This document shows positions 1 through 7,967 of a DNA stretch of 64,000 nucleotides, piece by piece. The notes under the pieces are model-generated. The model worked only from the letters and a program-made list of their open reading frames with translations, searched no databases and was not told where the DNA came from. Position 1 is the first letter of the stretch, and every line of letters starts with the position of its first letter. A program made the position numbers and the translations under genes. Location of the stretch: contig CAVSNH010000013.1 of the NCBI GenBank assembly GCA_963729275.1, forward strand, positions 186,001 through 250,000, written 5' to 3'. Source of the DNA: CAVSNH01 sp963729275 (GTDB taxonomy: Bacteria > Actinomycetota > Acidimicrobiia > Acidimicrobiales > RAAP-2).

Positions 1-715
1 TTTGGAGCGCGTGCGTTGTCTTGTAGTTGAGAACTTCCTCTAGACGCCACCGCAGGAGGTTGACGAACTCCGCTCGCATCTCCTCAGGCGTAATGTCCCC
101 GGCACGTCGCATCTGGTGGATCGCAACCCACTCATCCGAACCGAAGAGGCTGTCGAGTCGCTGAGCACTTCTGCGACCGCTTACACCACCAAGACCGAGG
201 ACCCGCGCCAAGGCGGGCTCTGGCAAGAGTATCCACTGCTCCACCTTCGTCTTCTGGTCCCGGCGCCAGTAAGCAAGACTTGAAATGGTTGTCCATTCCA
301 CCTGAAGACCTCGGGGGTCGAGGAATGCAAAAGTTGGGGCCCACCGGACCGAGTCAAGCCTTCTCAATGCAATGTGTATTGTCCGGTTGCAGTCACCCCT
401 TAGGACTGACCATCTCCTGTCGTCTGGGCGCTTGGCCTCAATGTCTGCCTCCAGCTTGCTTCCCGGGTCAGGCAACTCGAAGAAGGCCAATCGACTGAAC
501 TGTGGAACCGTCTCGAGGGCAAGGCGGGCCGAACCGGGAAACGTCCCCCGGTCGTGACGTCGCCAGTTGTCATAAGTCCCCGCGAAGAGGTCCAAATAGA
601 TCGCCTCAGGCGAACGCCCCCTGACCGCAGTTGTGAAGGCTTGAAGGTACTTCTTCAGAATGTCGAGTTTTACTTCGGACCACCAGTCCCACCCGCTGCC
701 CGCCGCTGGCGTCAC
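1..715 (-). CDS. Three-Cys-motif partner protein (TcmP), C-terminus cut by the window edge
   Basis: Reading leftward from a GTG at 715, an open frame runs off the window after 238 codons. It shows LDLFAGT (about residues 41-47) and AFLDPRG (130-136), which together look like the nucleotide-binding and catalytic blocks typical of TcmP proteins. The GTG overlaps the stop of the DUF5131 gene (GTGA), so the two are translationally coupled. TcmP proteins are known to be encoded next to three-Cys-motif DUF5131/Gp37-Gp68 proteins, which is exactly the neighbour here. The molecular function of the pair is not established; a nucleic-acid modification role is an inference. Confidence 0.82.
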   Translation of the reverse strand, partial: MTPAAGSGWDWWSEVKLDILKKYLQAFTTAVRGRSPEAIYLDLFAGTYDNWRRHDRGTFPGSARLALETVPQFSRLAFFELPDPGSKLEADIEAKRPDDRRWSVLRGDCNRTIHIALRRLDSVRWAPTFAFLDPRGLQVEWTTISSLAYWRRDQKTKVEQWILLPEPALARVLGLGGVSGRRSAQRLDSLFGSDEWVAIHQMRRAGDITPEEMRAEFVNLLRWRLEEVLNYKTTHALQ

Positions 716-1458
716 TTCGGGGCAAGCGCTGGCATCTGGTCATAGGTCAGCCCGTCCAGTTCCCGCCCCCCTGCCTTGGGGGTGCGCCCACCCCACTGCT
801 TGAAAAAGAACGGCACCCCCGCCGCCCTACATTGGTCGCGCACCTCGACGGCCCAGGCTGGGTCCATTGGCCTCGCACCGGGACCACTCTCGCCACCAAC
901 GATGACCCAATGGATGCCTTCGAGGTTGAGGCTCGACATGGGACCGAGGAGCGGTTCACAGGAGAGGAACCGAGTGGCCGCAGGGACAGACCGTAGGTAG
1001 TCGGCTCTGAAGCAATACCGCGCCGACTCGATGCTGACGCCCATCCAGACGTTCTCCGGCCACGGGAGATATTCGGCCATCCTCGCCAGGCGCTTCGCCC
1101 GCTTGGTGAGCACCTGGTACGTGTGTCGAGGCGTCTCTGCCATGGTCTCGAAGACCCCTGCGATGAACTCCACCGGTACCTCGTCGTGAAAAAGGTCACT
1201 CATAGAGTTCACGAAGATCAGCCGCCCTTCGCGCCAGCGGCGAGGGACGTCGAGCGCGTCAGGATGAACCGTCAAGCCAAACCCAGGTCCACTGGTGCTC
1301 GGATGACCGTCGCGCATGTACTTGTCCTGCCCCATCGCCTTTAGACGCTTGGCCAGCGTGAGGGCGTAGCAGTGATCGCAGCCCGGAGATGTGCGATCAC
1401 ATCCAGTTGTGGGATTCCACGTCGCTTCTGTCCACTCGATGGAACTCTGGTCGCCCAC
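712..1458 (-). CDS. DUF5131 (phage Gp37/Gp68-like) three-Cys-motif protein
   Basis: The 248-residue product begins with the family's usual SIEWTEATWNPTTGC and has Cys20, Cys27 and Cys30 in a C-X6-C-X2-C arrangement, the proposed iron-sulfur site of this radical-SAM-like family. Further family blocks are DLFHDEVP, the TKRAKR stretch, GVSIE, FLSCEPLLGP and a C-terminal PFFFKQWGG. Length is typical. It is the first gene of a two-gene unit with TcmP, overlapping it by four bases. The family is common on phages and mobile elements; its substrate is unknown. Confidence 0.88.
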   Translation of the reverse strand: MGDQSSIEWTEATWNPTTGCDRTSPGCDHCYALTLAKRLKAMGQDKYMRDGHPSTSGPGFGLTVHPDALDVPRRWREGRLIFVNSMSDLFHDEVPVEFIAGVFETMAETPRHTYQVLTKRAKRLARMAEYLPWPENVWMGVSIESARYCFRADYLRSVPAATRFLSCEPLLGPMSSLNLEGIHWVIVGGESGPGARPMDPAWAVEVRDQCRAAGVPFFFKQWGGRTPKAGGRELDGLTYDQMPALAPK

Positions 1459-1656
1459 CGAAACGACTGTACGGGATGGGTGTCTTGCCGCCTAGTACCT
1501 CGACTCACGCCAACGCCCATTACCAGTACCTACGGCTATCCTTTACACTGGCCCTGACCACATCCAGAGCGCCCGAGGGACCGGCCCGACGACAGCGCAC
1601 CAACCCGAGCGGGGCTCCGCCACGGGTGGTAATGCCGGAACGATGAGGAGGACGAC

Positions 1657-2220
1657 ATGCCATCGCGAGCTATCGCGCGTCTGGACGATTGGCTCCGGCG
1701 CGCGGAGGAGGTCCTGGCGGAACAGCGGGAGCCAGCCCTCTCCCCCAGTCAGGCCGGCGTGTGGGACCATACAGAGGAGCAGACGACCATTTGCCTGGGG
1801 GACTTCGAGCGGGGCCTCAGCGGTCTCCTGAGGCGGCTGTGTGAGCGGCCGGGGCGTTGGATACTCATTGCCGAGGACTGCCGGCATCCCAACCACTTCT
1901 GGCAGGCCCTGGCCTTCGAGGACGGCAGCCTGGTCACCGAGGCTGTGTCCAACCACTACTTGACCAGCAAGGACCGGTGGACACCCGAGCAGGAGGGGGC
2001 GTTGGCGGAGTTGGGGTGGCGGGTACCGGAGCCACCGCTTCGACCCAACTGGTTGTGGGTGGAGGCGACAACCTCGCCGGACGTCGAGGGCGTGGTGCGG
2101 TTGGCGAGCGCGACGTTGCGCGGGGTGTTCGGGATCGGGGACGAGGGGCGGCTCCTGGTCAAGATGTTCGGGTCGCCACGGCGGGGTAGGACGCCGGCTT
2201 CTTCGGTTGCCGTCTACTAG
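1657..2220 (+). CDS. YbjN/TY-Chap-like small protein
   Basis: The product is 187 residues. An AGGAGG-like ribosome site (around 1644) precedes the ATG at a suitable distance. The sequence has the look of the YbjN / type III secretion chaperone-like fold found in many actinobacterial proteins of unknown role: an acidic N-terminal helix, a central RWILIAEDCRHPNHFWQALA segment and a C-terminal DVEGVVRLASATLRGVFG helix. No signal peptide or membrane segment is visible. Assignment to the fold is by appearance only. It is followed six bases later by the small zinc-ribbon gene, so the two probably share a transcript. Confidence 0.6.
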   Translation: MPSRAIARLDDWLRRAEEVLAEQREPALSPSQAGVWDHTEEQTTICLGDFERGLSGLLRRLCERPGRWILIAEDCRHPNHFWQALAFEDGSLVTEAVSNHYLTSKDRWTPEQEGALAELGWRVPEPPLRPNWLWVEATTSPDVEGVVRLASATLRGVFGIGDEGRLLVKMFGSPRRGRTPASSVAVY

Positions 2221-2226
2221 ACCGAC

Positions 2227-2493
2227 ATGGCTCCGACTGACGAACCGCGACGCGATGCCCGACATTGCCCAACGTGCGGTGCTCTGGGAATACTGCCTCT
2301 CGACCAGGCGCGAGAGGCGAACGATGCCATTCAAGTCCCCGTGATGCTCTGTTCCGTGTGCGAAGTGGAGTTCAGAGCCACGGGGATGCGGTACTTGGTG
2401 GCACGTCCCCCAGAAGGCTTCGGGTCACTGAGCGAGGACGAGGTTGACGCTTGGGCTCGGGCATTTGTCGATGCGGTCCTCGGGCTGGCGTGA
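2227..2493 (+). CDS. Small zinc-ribbon protein of unknown function
   Basis: An 88-residue protein with a CPTCG knuckle at residues 15-19 and a second CSVC knuckle at about 42-45, giving a four-cysteine zinc ribbon. The C-terminal half is acidic and helical. It starts only six bases after the preceding stop and so is likely co-transcribed with the YbjN-like gene. I do not recognise the family beyond the metal-binding pattern. Confidence 0.6.
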   Translation: MAPTDEPRRDARHCPTCGALGILPLDQAREANDAIQVPVMLCSVCEVEFRATGMRYLVARPPEGFGSLSEDEVDAWARAFVDAVLGLA

Positions 2494-2510
2494 AACTAGC
2501 CACGCGCTCG

Positions 2511-2765
2511 TCAGCCCCTTCCCTCCACCTCCTGAAGCCCCGCGACCAGGTCGGCGAGGTCAACCTCTAACGCCACTGCGAGCCGGGCCATGAGGTCGAG
2601 TGATGGGTTCCGCCGGCCGGCTTCGAGGCTGGCGATGTAGGTCCGGTTGATGGACGCCTTGTAGGCGAGAGCCTCCTGGGACAGCCCCAGGTCATCGCGA
2701 TACGAGCGCACGCGGTCGCCGAACTCCACCTGTCGCGCGCTCTTGCCCTTGTCGGTGCCGCCCAC
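2511..2765 (-). CDS. XRE-family helix-turn-helix regulator
   Basis: An 84-residue single-domain protein. The HTH lies at about residues 24-60, with LSQEALAYKASINRTYIASLE matching the XRE pattern (L-S-Q-E-x-LA, a turn, then the recognition helix and the E-x-G-R-R-NPS segment). It faces away from the lipoprotein gene starting near 2826-2871, so the about 60-100 bp between them may hold an autoregulated divergent promoter. Targets are unknown. Confidence 0.85.
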   Translation of the reverse strand: MGGTDKGKSARQVEFGDRVRSYRDDLGLSQEALAYKASINRTYIASLEAGRRNPSLDLMARLAVALEVDLADLVAGLQEVEGRG

Positions 2766-2870
2766 AATGGCAGTCCACCTATTGGCCGGTTCCGGGTCAC
2801 CCGAATCGGGGTAACATCCTGCTCAATGGCGGTGGCTCCGCAACGACCGAGGGCACGGGGGGAGGCGGGA

Positions 2871-3602
2871 GTGGAGACGCTTCAAGGTCGACCGTCACGC
2901 CATCGCGTCCTCGCGCGCTTCAATCGAAAGACGCTCTACGCGCTCTCAGTGTTGGCCCTCGTATTGGCCGCCGGCTGCACCTCGGCAACGACCGGCTCGG
3001 CAACGTCGACCAGCCTGGCCCACTCATTAGCCTCCACGCGGGCCAGCACCACCACAGCCCCACCAGCGTCGGCAACCAGCACGACCACCACTACCGGCAC
3101 TGGCTCTCCGTCGAGCGGCTCCGGGAGTCGGGCACCCTCAGCGACGTCAGGTCAGAGTGGGAGTTCGGTCGCCCCGGCAGCCTCGGAACCATCAGCCCAG
3201 AACCCGACTGCGTCGCCGTCAGCCTCGCCCACCACGACCCAGCCGGCTCCCACCACGACCACTACAACTCAACTTCAGACCGTCGAGTACGAGGCGAACG
3301 CTGAGACCTGCGTTAACCCCCCTGCAGAATGTAGTGAGTTGGTTCCCTCATCTCTGTCCGTCGTCTACTCCGACAGCAGTGGCAACTTGCAGCAGACCAC
3401 CGTCATAGCTCGGCCAGGCTCCGGTCTCATCATCGCGACGGTCCAACTCCCGTCGGGCACCCAGTTCGAGTTCAACGTCCAACTGATGGAAGAGAATGGT
3501 CTTGAACTCAACTGTTCGGCGCTCAGTAATGGGGATGTCCTTGCCAGCGGGCATGTGGAGGGTGCTTACGCGACGGCCGACTGCAGCGGGACCGTGCCAT
3601 AG
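2871..3602 (+). CDS. Ser/Thr-rich lipoprotein, unknown function
   Basis: The hydrophobic stretch ALSVLALVLAAGC ends in a clear lipobox, so the mature protein should be anchored through its cysteine to the outer face of the membrane. About 110 residues of Ser/Thr/Pro/Ala-rich linker follow, then a compact C-terminal domain of about 110 residues with four cysteines. I prefer the GTG at 2871 because a GGGGGAGG stretch lies just upstream; an in-frame ATG at 2826 is the alternative. The C-terminal domain resembles no family I know. Confidence 0.65.
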   Translation: METLQGRPSRHRVLARFNRKTLYALSVLALVLAAGCTSATTGSATSTSLAHSLASTRASTTTAPPASATSTTTTTGTGSPSSGSGSRAPSATSGQSGSSVAPAASEPSAQNPTASPSASPTTTQPAPTTTTTTQLQTVEYEANAETCVNPPAECSELVPSSLSVVYSDSSGNLQQTTVIARPGSGLIIATVQLPSGTQFEFNVQLMEENGLELNCSALSNGDVLASGHVEGAYATADCSGTVP

Positions 3603-3633
3603 AACCGAGTCACTGATTAGGGAGGGGGTGACG

Positions 3634-4512
3634 GTGGGCGACCTTCAGGGGTGGCAACCCGACCCTTACGGTCGACATGAACATCGGTACTTCTCGGCAG
3701 GCAGGCCGACGTCGCTGGTCTCGGACGGTGGTGTGGAGGGACACGACGAAGCACCAGGCAGTGCTCTCACCGCTGGCCCAAGCGGGTCGACTTTGGCGTC
3801 AGCGCCTCGGTCTCCCGTTGGCCCGCCAGGCCCACCGCTTGCGATTGCTGGTTGGCAGCCTGACCCTCTCCATCCCGAACGATTGCGGTACTGGGACGGC
3901 GAGAAGTGGACGGACGAAGTCACTGGACTGCCTCCAGCGCCGTCTCCGGGGCGACCGAGAGCACGAAGGACATCATCAAGGAGCCGGAGAGGACTGGTCG
4001 TGGGAGTCGCTGTGGCCGTGCTGGTTTTAGCTGTCGGAGGTGCCATCGCCGCTACCCGGAGCGGTTCGCATACGCCCTCGTCCAGTCCACACCCATCCTT
4101 CGCCGTCCTTCAGTCTCCATCCCAATCAAGTTCGACGACGCCGACAACAGAGTTGAGTCAGTCTCAACAGATGGAGCAGTGGTGGAGCAGCCAAGGTCAG
4201 CCTGCGGAACAGACCTTCGAGGCTGACCTCTCGTCCATCGCTCAGCACATCAGCGCCAACGACGAGCCCGGAACGGAACTCGCGTGTGACCAGTTGCTGA
4301 GTGACTACCAGAGTTATATCGGCAATCCATCCACGCTCGATGTTCCCATTCTCCCGCTGGACCACGTCTGGCACACCATTCTGAACAACCTGCACGTCGG
4401 GGCGATGACCTGTTCGACGGTCCCCGACCCGAACCTGGAGTACGGAGACCAAGACCTGTCCGACGCGCAAGCGGAGTTCGCATCGTTCAACAACACGATG
4501 GAGCAGTACTGA
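3634..4512 (+). CDS. Membrane protein with two DUF2510 modules and an external C-terminal domain
   Basis: Two short DUF2510-type modules, GWQPDPYGRHEHRYF near the start and GWQPDPLHPERLRYWDGEKW at about residue 75, precede a basic stretch, one membrane segment (GLVVGVAVAVLVLAVGGAIA) and a Ser/Thr linker. The C-terminal domain of about 130 residues has two cysteines (ELACDQLL and GAMTCSTV). DUF2510 domains usually sit on the cytoplasmic side of single-pass actinobacterial proteins. GTG 3634 has a GGAGGGGG site seven bases upstream; GTG 3628 is also possible. Function is unknown. Confidence 0.72.
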   Translation: MGDLQGWQPDPYGRHEHRYFSAGRPTSLVSDGGVEGHDEAPGSALTAGPSGSTLASAPRSPVGPPGPPLAIAGWQPDPLHPERLRYWDGEKWTDEVTGLPPAPSPGRPRARRTSSRSRRGLVVGVAVAVLVLAVGGAIAATRSGSHTPSSSPHPSFAVLQSPSQSSSTTPTTELSQSQQMEQWWSSQGQPAEQTFEADLSSIAQHISANDEPGTELACDQLLSDYQSYIGNPSTLDVPILPLDHVWHTILNNLHVGAMTCSTVPDPNLEYGDQDLSDAQAEFASFNNTMEQY

Positions 4513-4574
4513 GTTCCGGGGACCGCGCTCTCATGACCATTTGGTAGCGGCACGACTCGGCGCGAAACTGGCGT

Positions 4575-4958
4575 ATGGCGGTTCTCCGAGGTCGAGTCAC
4601 CAGTGGAATCGGCGACCTGGCGACCCGAATGGTGGGCTACGCCGACCTCTATAGGGCGAAGACAGGCGTGGACCTCTATCCGGGAAGCCTCAACGTTGTG
4701 CTGGAAGAGGCGTGGCACGTTGGCGACGACCCGATTCGCATAGAACCACCCGAGTGCCTCGTCGCACTCAGCATCGTGCCCTGCCTCATCGGGGGCATCG
4801 ACGCCTTCATCGTGCGAACCGACAAGAACGACTGCGGAGACGGCGACCACCCTCCAACAATCATCGAGGTTGCGGCCGTTCTGCGGCTTCGGGAGGCATT
4901 GGACGTCCAGGATGGGGACGAAGTCGAGGTGGTTGTCTACGATTCGGAGCCCGGGTGA
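4575..4958 (+). CDS. DUF120-family protein, CTP-dependent riboflavin kinase type (RibK-like)
   Basis: A 127-residue single-domain protein with the DUF120 signature: LRGRVTSGIGDLATRM at the N-terminus, then LYPGSLNVVL (about 34-43) and a C-terminal LREALDVQDGDEVEV cradle-loop strand pattern. In archaea this family phosphorylates riboflavin to FMN using CTP. Bacteria normally use the unrelated bifunctional RibF, so a DUF120 protein on a bacterial mobile element is unusual. Its stop overlaps the GTG of the following VOC gene, indicating co-translation. The kinase activity is inferred from the family, not shown. Confidence 0.75.
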   Translation: MAVLRGRVTSGIGDLATRMVGYADLYRAKTGVDLYPGSLNVVLEEAWHVGDDPIRIEPPECLVALSIVPCLIGGIDAFIVRTDKNDCGDGDHPPTIIEVAAVLRLREALDVQDGDEVEVVVYDSEPG

Positions 4959-5365
4959 CCTCTCGGCTCGACCTTGTAACCCTAGTCGTCGATGATTACG
5001 ACGCGGCCATCGAGTTCTTCGTGGGAGTGCTTGGTTTTGCCTTGATCGAGGACGTGCCGGCAACGACCGAATCTGGTGCCTGGAAACGGTGGGTCGTTGT
5101 GCGTCCTCCGGGTGCAGAGACCGGGCTGCTGTTGGCCCAAGCAGAGGGCGAGTCGCAGGCTGCTGTTGTGGGAAACCAGGCTGGGGGACGAGTCGCCTTC
5201 TTCCTCCATGTCGAAGATTTCGACGATGCTTACCATCAGATGTCGAGTGCCGGCGTGGAGTTCGTGAGAACGCCGAGGACTGAGCCCTATGGTCGGGTCG
5301 CGGTATTCCTTGACTGTGTCGGGAACCAATGGGACTTGCTTGGTCCTTCGAAGCTGAGCCTCTGA
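4955..5365 (+). CDS. VOC (glyoxalase/bleomycin-resistance) superfamily protein
   Basis: A 136-residue protein with the paired beta-alpha-beta-beta-beta modules of the vicinal oxygen chelate fold: LDLVTLVVDDYDAAIEFFVG at the start, RVAFFLHVEDFDDAYHQM in the middle and YGRVAVFLDCVGNQWDLLGP at the end. The usual metal-ligand position near residue 8 carries no His and the later Glu is replaced, so a catalytic metal site is not obvious. The GTG overlaps the stop of the DUF120 gene. Substrate cannot be read from sequence. Confidence 0.8.
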   Translation: MTSRLDLVTLVVDDYDAAIEFFVGVLGFALIEDVPATTESGAWKRWVVVRPPGAETGLLLAQAEGESQAAVVGNQAGGRVAFFLHVEDFDDAYHQMSSAGVEFVRTPRTEPYGRVAVFLDCVGNQWDLLGPSKLSL

Positions 5366-5407
5366 GCCGGCAGAAGGTCTAGCAACGACTCAGTAGCCTT
5401 GGGGCAA

Positions 5408-6484
5408 ATGTTCGAGCGGTTCTCAGACCGGGCAAGGCGGGTCTTGGTCCTGGCCCAGGAGGAGGCGCGCCTCCTCAATCACAGCTTCATCGGTACTGAG
5501 CACATCCTCCTCGGGTTGATTCAGGAGCAGGACGGGGTCGCTGCCAAGGCCCTCGCAGCCATGGGCGTCACGGTAGACAGGACCCGGGCGAGGGTGGAAG
5601 AGACCATCCAGCCGTTGGCGGGGGCATCCGAAACTGGCAGTCCCCCATTCACACCGCGTGCGAAGAAGGTCCTGGAACTCTCCTTGCGCCAAGCCCTGCA
5701 ACTCGGGCACAACTACATCGGAACCGAGCACATCTTGCTGGGCCTCATCGAGGAGGGCGAGGGGGTTGCGTGTCAGGTGCTGGTCGCTCTTGGAGTGAAC
5801 CCTTCGGAACTTCGAAGGGAGGTCATACAGCGCTTGGGGGGGCCTCATGAGGAGGAGCGGGCAACATCCGGTTGGCAAGCGACGTCAGGACCAACCTCGC
5901 GGAACGTCGTCCTACAACGAGCCTCTTCTGGCGCGAGAGTAGGGCCGATGGGACCGCGCCTCTTCACCGTGTGCCTCTTGTGTGGGCGCGACCTCTGGGA
6001 AGTCAGCCATTACGTGACCAACGGTTCTGTGAACGTCTGCGACGTCTGCGTCACTGATTCGGCCAACCTCTTGGAGGGCGCAGTGTCGGAGGAGCGAAGC
6101 CTCACACTGCCGCCCCGCGTCTTCGGCGAGGTCCCCGACGATAATGCAGTCGGCGATGTCATCTTGGCCGCGGCGAAGGTGTTCGAGGGCAAGTCGGACG
6201 AGGAACTCCCGCTCTTTCTGGAAGATGCCGACGCCCTCAGACCCTTCATGCAGCAGGCGCGGCAACGCGTGGCCACCCAAGACATCACCGTCGCGGTGCG
6301 ACGGATACCCTTCGACTCCGCGGACGTGGCGTGGATGGAACTGACCATTCGGCTCGGTGGGGGAGGACCCCAAGTGGGTGTCGAAGGTCCGATACGGCGG
6401 ATTGAGGGACGGTGGATGGTGACCCGCGAGCTGATGACCGACATTGTCGGTCGAGCGGGTGTTCCGGTTCCGCCAGCCGCCTAG
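5408..6484 (+). CDS. Clp N-domain protein fused to a ClpX-type zinc finger, no ATPase domain
   Basis: The 358-residue product begins with two Clp repeat motifs (residues 1-70 and 80-145), nearly identical in style to the ClpC N-terminus (MFERFSDRARR, IGTEHILLGLI twice). A linker leads to a zinc finger with Cys189, Cys192, Cys211 and Cys214, the C-X2-C-X18-C-X2-C spacing of the ClpX zinc-binding domain. The C-terminal about 120 residues end in a segment resembling NTF2-like folds. No Walker motifs are present, so it cannot unfold proteins itself. It may act as a substrate adaptor for host ClpC/ClpX or be a partner-competing decoy; this is inference. ATG 5408 is chosen because ClpC proteins start MFERF. 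Confidence 0.85.
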   Translation: MFERFSDRARRVLVLAQEEARLLNHSFIGTEHILLGLIQEQDGVAAKALAAMGVTVDRTRARVEETIQPLAGASETGSPPFTPRAKKVLELSLRQALQLGHNYIGTEHILLGLIEEGEGVACQVLVALGVNPSELRREVIQRLGGPHEEERATSGWQATSGPTSRNVVLQRASSGARVGPMGPRLFTVCLLCGRDLWEVSHYVTNGSVNVCDVCVTDSANLLEGAVSEERSLTLPPRVFGEVPDDNAVGDVILAAAKVFEGKSDEELPLFLEDADALRPFMQQARQRVATQDITVAVRRIPFDSADVAWMELTIRLGGGGPQVGVEGPIRRIEGRWMVTRELMTDIVGRAGVPVPPAA

Positions 6485-6794
6485 TTGCCTGCTCGGCCGC
6501 GAGCGATGCGTCATGCACCAATCGGGTCACTGCCACAAGGCATTGAGGCGGTGTCGGTCGGTGCTTGTGCAGGGCGCCCGTTCACATACCCTGACATCGA
6601 ATCGTTGGTCCCGCCACCCGCAGACCCGATAGAACGGTGAACTTGACGGGTGGACATACCACGTTGCCATCGTGTCCTGTCGCCGTGTAGCGACCAGGTG
6701 GCAGCGTCGCCCCCCATCCGCCGTCAACGGCATCGACGGTCCGGGTCCTATGGGATTTGAATGTGCTGAAAGGCCGAGAACGGCAGAAGTCGGC
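6485..6794. other. 310-bp stretch with no gene recognised
   Basis: Neither strand shows a reading frame with coding-like third positions, a ribosome site or a recognisable motif. It separates the Clp-domain gene from a convergent small gene, so it may contain terminators, but I see no strong hairpin. Confidence 0.4.
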
Positions 6795-7004
6795 CTAAGC
6801 AATCTCATTGCGGGCGTTGAAGGTGAGGCGTCCGTCAGCATGAGACGGGCAGTAATCGTGATCTTCGTCGTCGTTCCGCCATCGCTGCCCTTCTGACCAG
6901 CTGTGGGCGGTGCGCTCCGGCCAGGATGAGTCGGGCAACACCAGCGAGACGTCGCACGCTTCCTTGTCACAAAGCATGAGATGGCCCGACATCGTTATGG
7001 TCAC
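6795..7004 (-). CDS. Possible small Cys/His protein
   Basis: A 69-residue frame (GTG 7004; ATG 6992 also possible) carries MLCDKEAC near the N-terminus and DYCPSHADG near the C-terminus. This C-x4-C ... C-x2-H layout with a W-rich middle is often seen in small zinc-binding proteins of actinobacterial phages and islands. No ribosome site is evident, so the call rests on the cysteine/histidine pattern alone. Confidence 0.42.
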   Translation of the reverse strand: MTITMSGHLMLCDKEACDVSLVLPDSSWPERTAHSWSEGQRWRNDDEDHDYCPSHADGRLTFNARNEIA

Positions 7005-7101
7005 GGGTGAGAGTCTCCCTCAACCGCCGTCCCGCGTGCAGAACCGCCGAAGCTGTGGAGATGGAACTTTGGGCCCCGTTCAGGTGTCAGAAGCTCCAGA
7101 C

Positions 7102-7308
7102 ATGGTTAGTTACCGGCTCGCCACTCTGGCCCTCCTCATCGCGGTCACGACTGCGTCCAGTGCCTGCTCGCCTCTGTTGGTGCATCCGGTCGTCTGCTCA
7201 TGTCCGGCCACTCCAGTCAGCCTTTCGCCCGGCATCAAGATGGCGCCCGGGGGCCCTCCGTGCCGGTGCCCGGTTCTGGAACCCGGGACGACGACCAGGA
7301 CTCCCTGA
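7102..7308 (+). CDS. Possible short lipoprotein
   Basis: A 68-residue frame starts MVSYRLATLALLIAVTTASS and continues into AC at a lipobox-like site, so the first 22 residues look like a lipoprotein signal. The mature part would be only about 46 residues with several Cys and Pro. It resembles in layout the two short lipoproteins at 21,258-21,961. The region downstream overlaps no other likely gene. It may be real or a fortuitous frame. Confidence 0.4.
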   Translation: MVSYRLATLALLIAVTTASSACSPLLVHPVVCSCPATPVSLSPGIKMAPGGPPCRCPVLEPGTTTRTP

Positions 7309-7397
7309 GCGCCGTCGGTCCCAGGGAACGCCCGATTATCGCCGGGACATCAGTAACCCGTTTGTCGGCAAAATGACGGAATCGGTGGTGTGGCAGA

Positions 7398-7943
7398 TTG
7401 GTCCCGTGTACACGGACGGGGCTCGACGCCAGCGAGCACATGGTGGCCCTCGCCCGGGAAAAGTGCCCAGATGTCGAGTTCGTGACCGCCGACATGCGGA
7501 CCTTTGACCTGGGACGCCGCTTCGACGCCATCGTCAGCCTGTTCAGCGGCGTCGGCTACTTGGTCGAGGAGTCAGACCTACGGGATGCCGTGAACACCAT
7601 GGCCGAACACCTGAACCCTGGCGGTGTGCTGGCCCTCGAAGGATGGGTCGAGGTCGACCAATGGCTCGGGGCGTCGGTCAGCGCCGACTCCTGCAAGTTC
7701 GACGATATCGCCGTAGCAAGAGTGACGCGGTCGGGCGCCGATGGTATGCGGTCCTGGTTCACCTGCAGGTACACCGTCGCAACCAATGAAGGCATCGACA
7801 CAATCGACGAGCATCATGTCTTGCGGCTGGCGGACCCAGACGAGTTCTCCTCTGCCTATGGGAACGCTGGCCTTACTTTCGAGAGACTTCCGAACCTTCT
7901 ACGCGGAGGTCGGGCTGTGTACGTCGGAGTCGCGGGCAACTGA
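7398..7943 (+). pseudogene. SAM-dependent methyltransferase lacking its N-terminus
   Basis: The frame begins abruptly at GLDASEHMVALAREKCPDV, i.e. just after the glycine-rich SAM-binding motif I that should open a class I methyltransferase. The rest is well preserved: VTADMRTFDLGRRFDAIVSL, the FSGVGYL motif, LNPGGVLALEGW and a C-terminal domain to residue 181. An in-frame stop lies a short way upstream and no motif I is visible there. Without motif I it cannot bind SAM normally, so I call it a 5'-truncated remnant. Confidence 0.7.
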
Positions 7944-7967
7944 CCACCCTCAATCCCTCGGAGAGCA

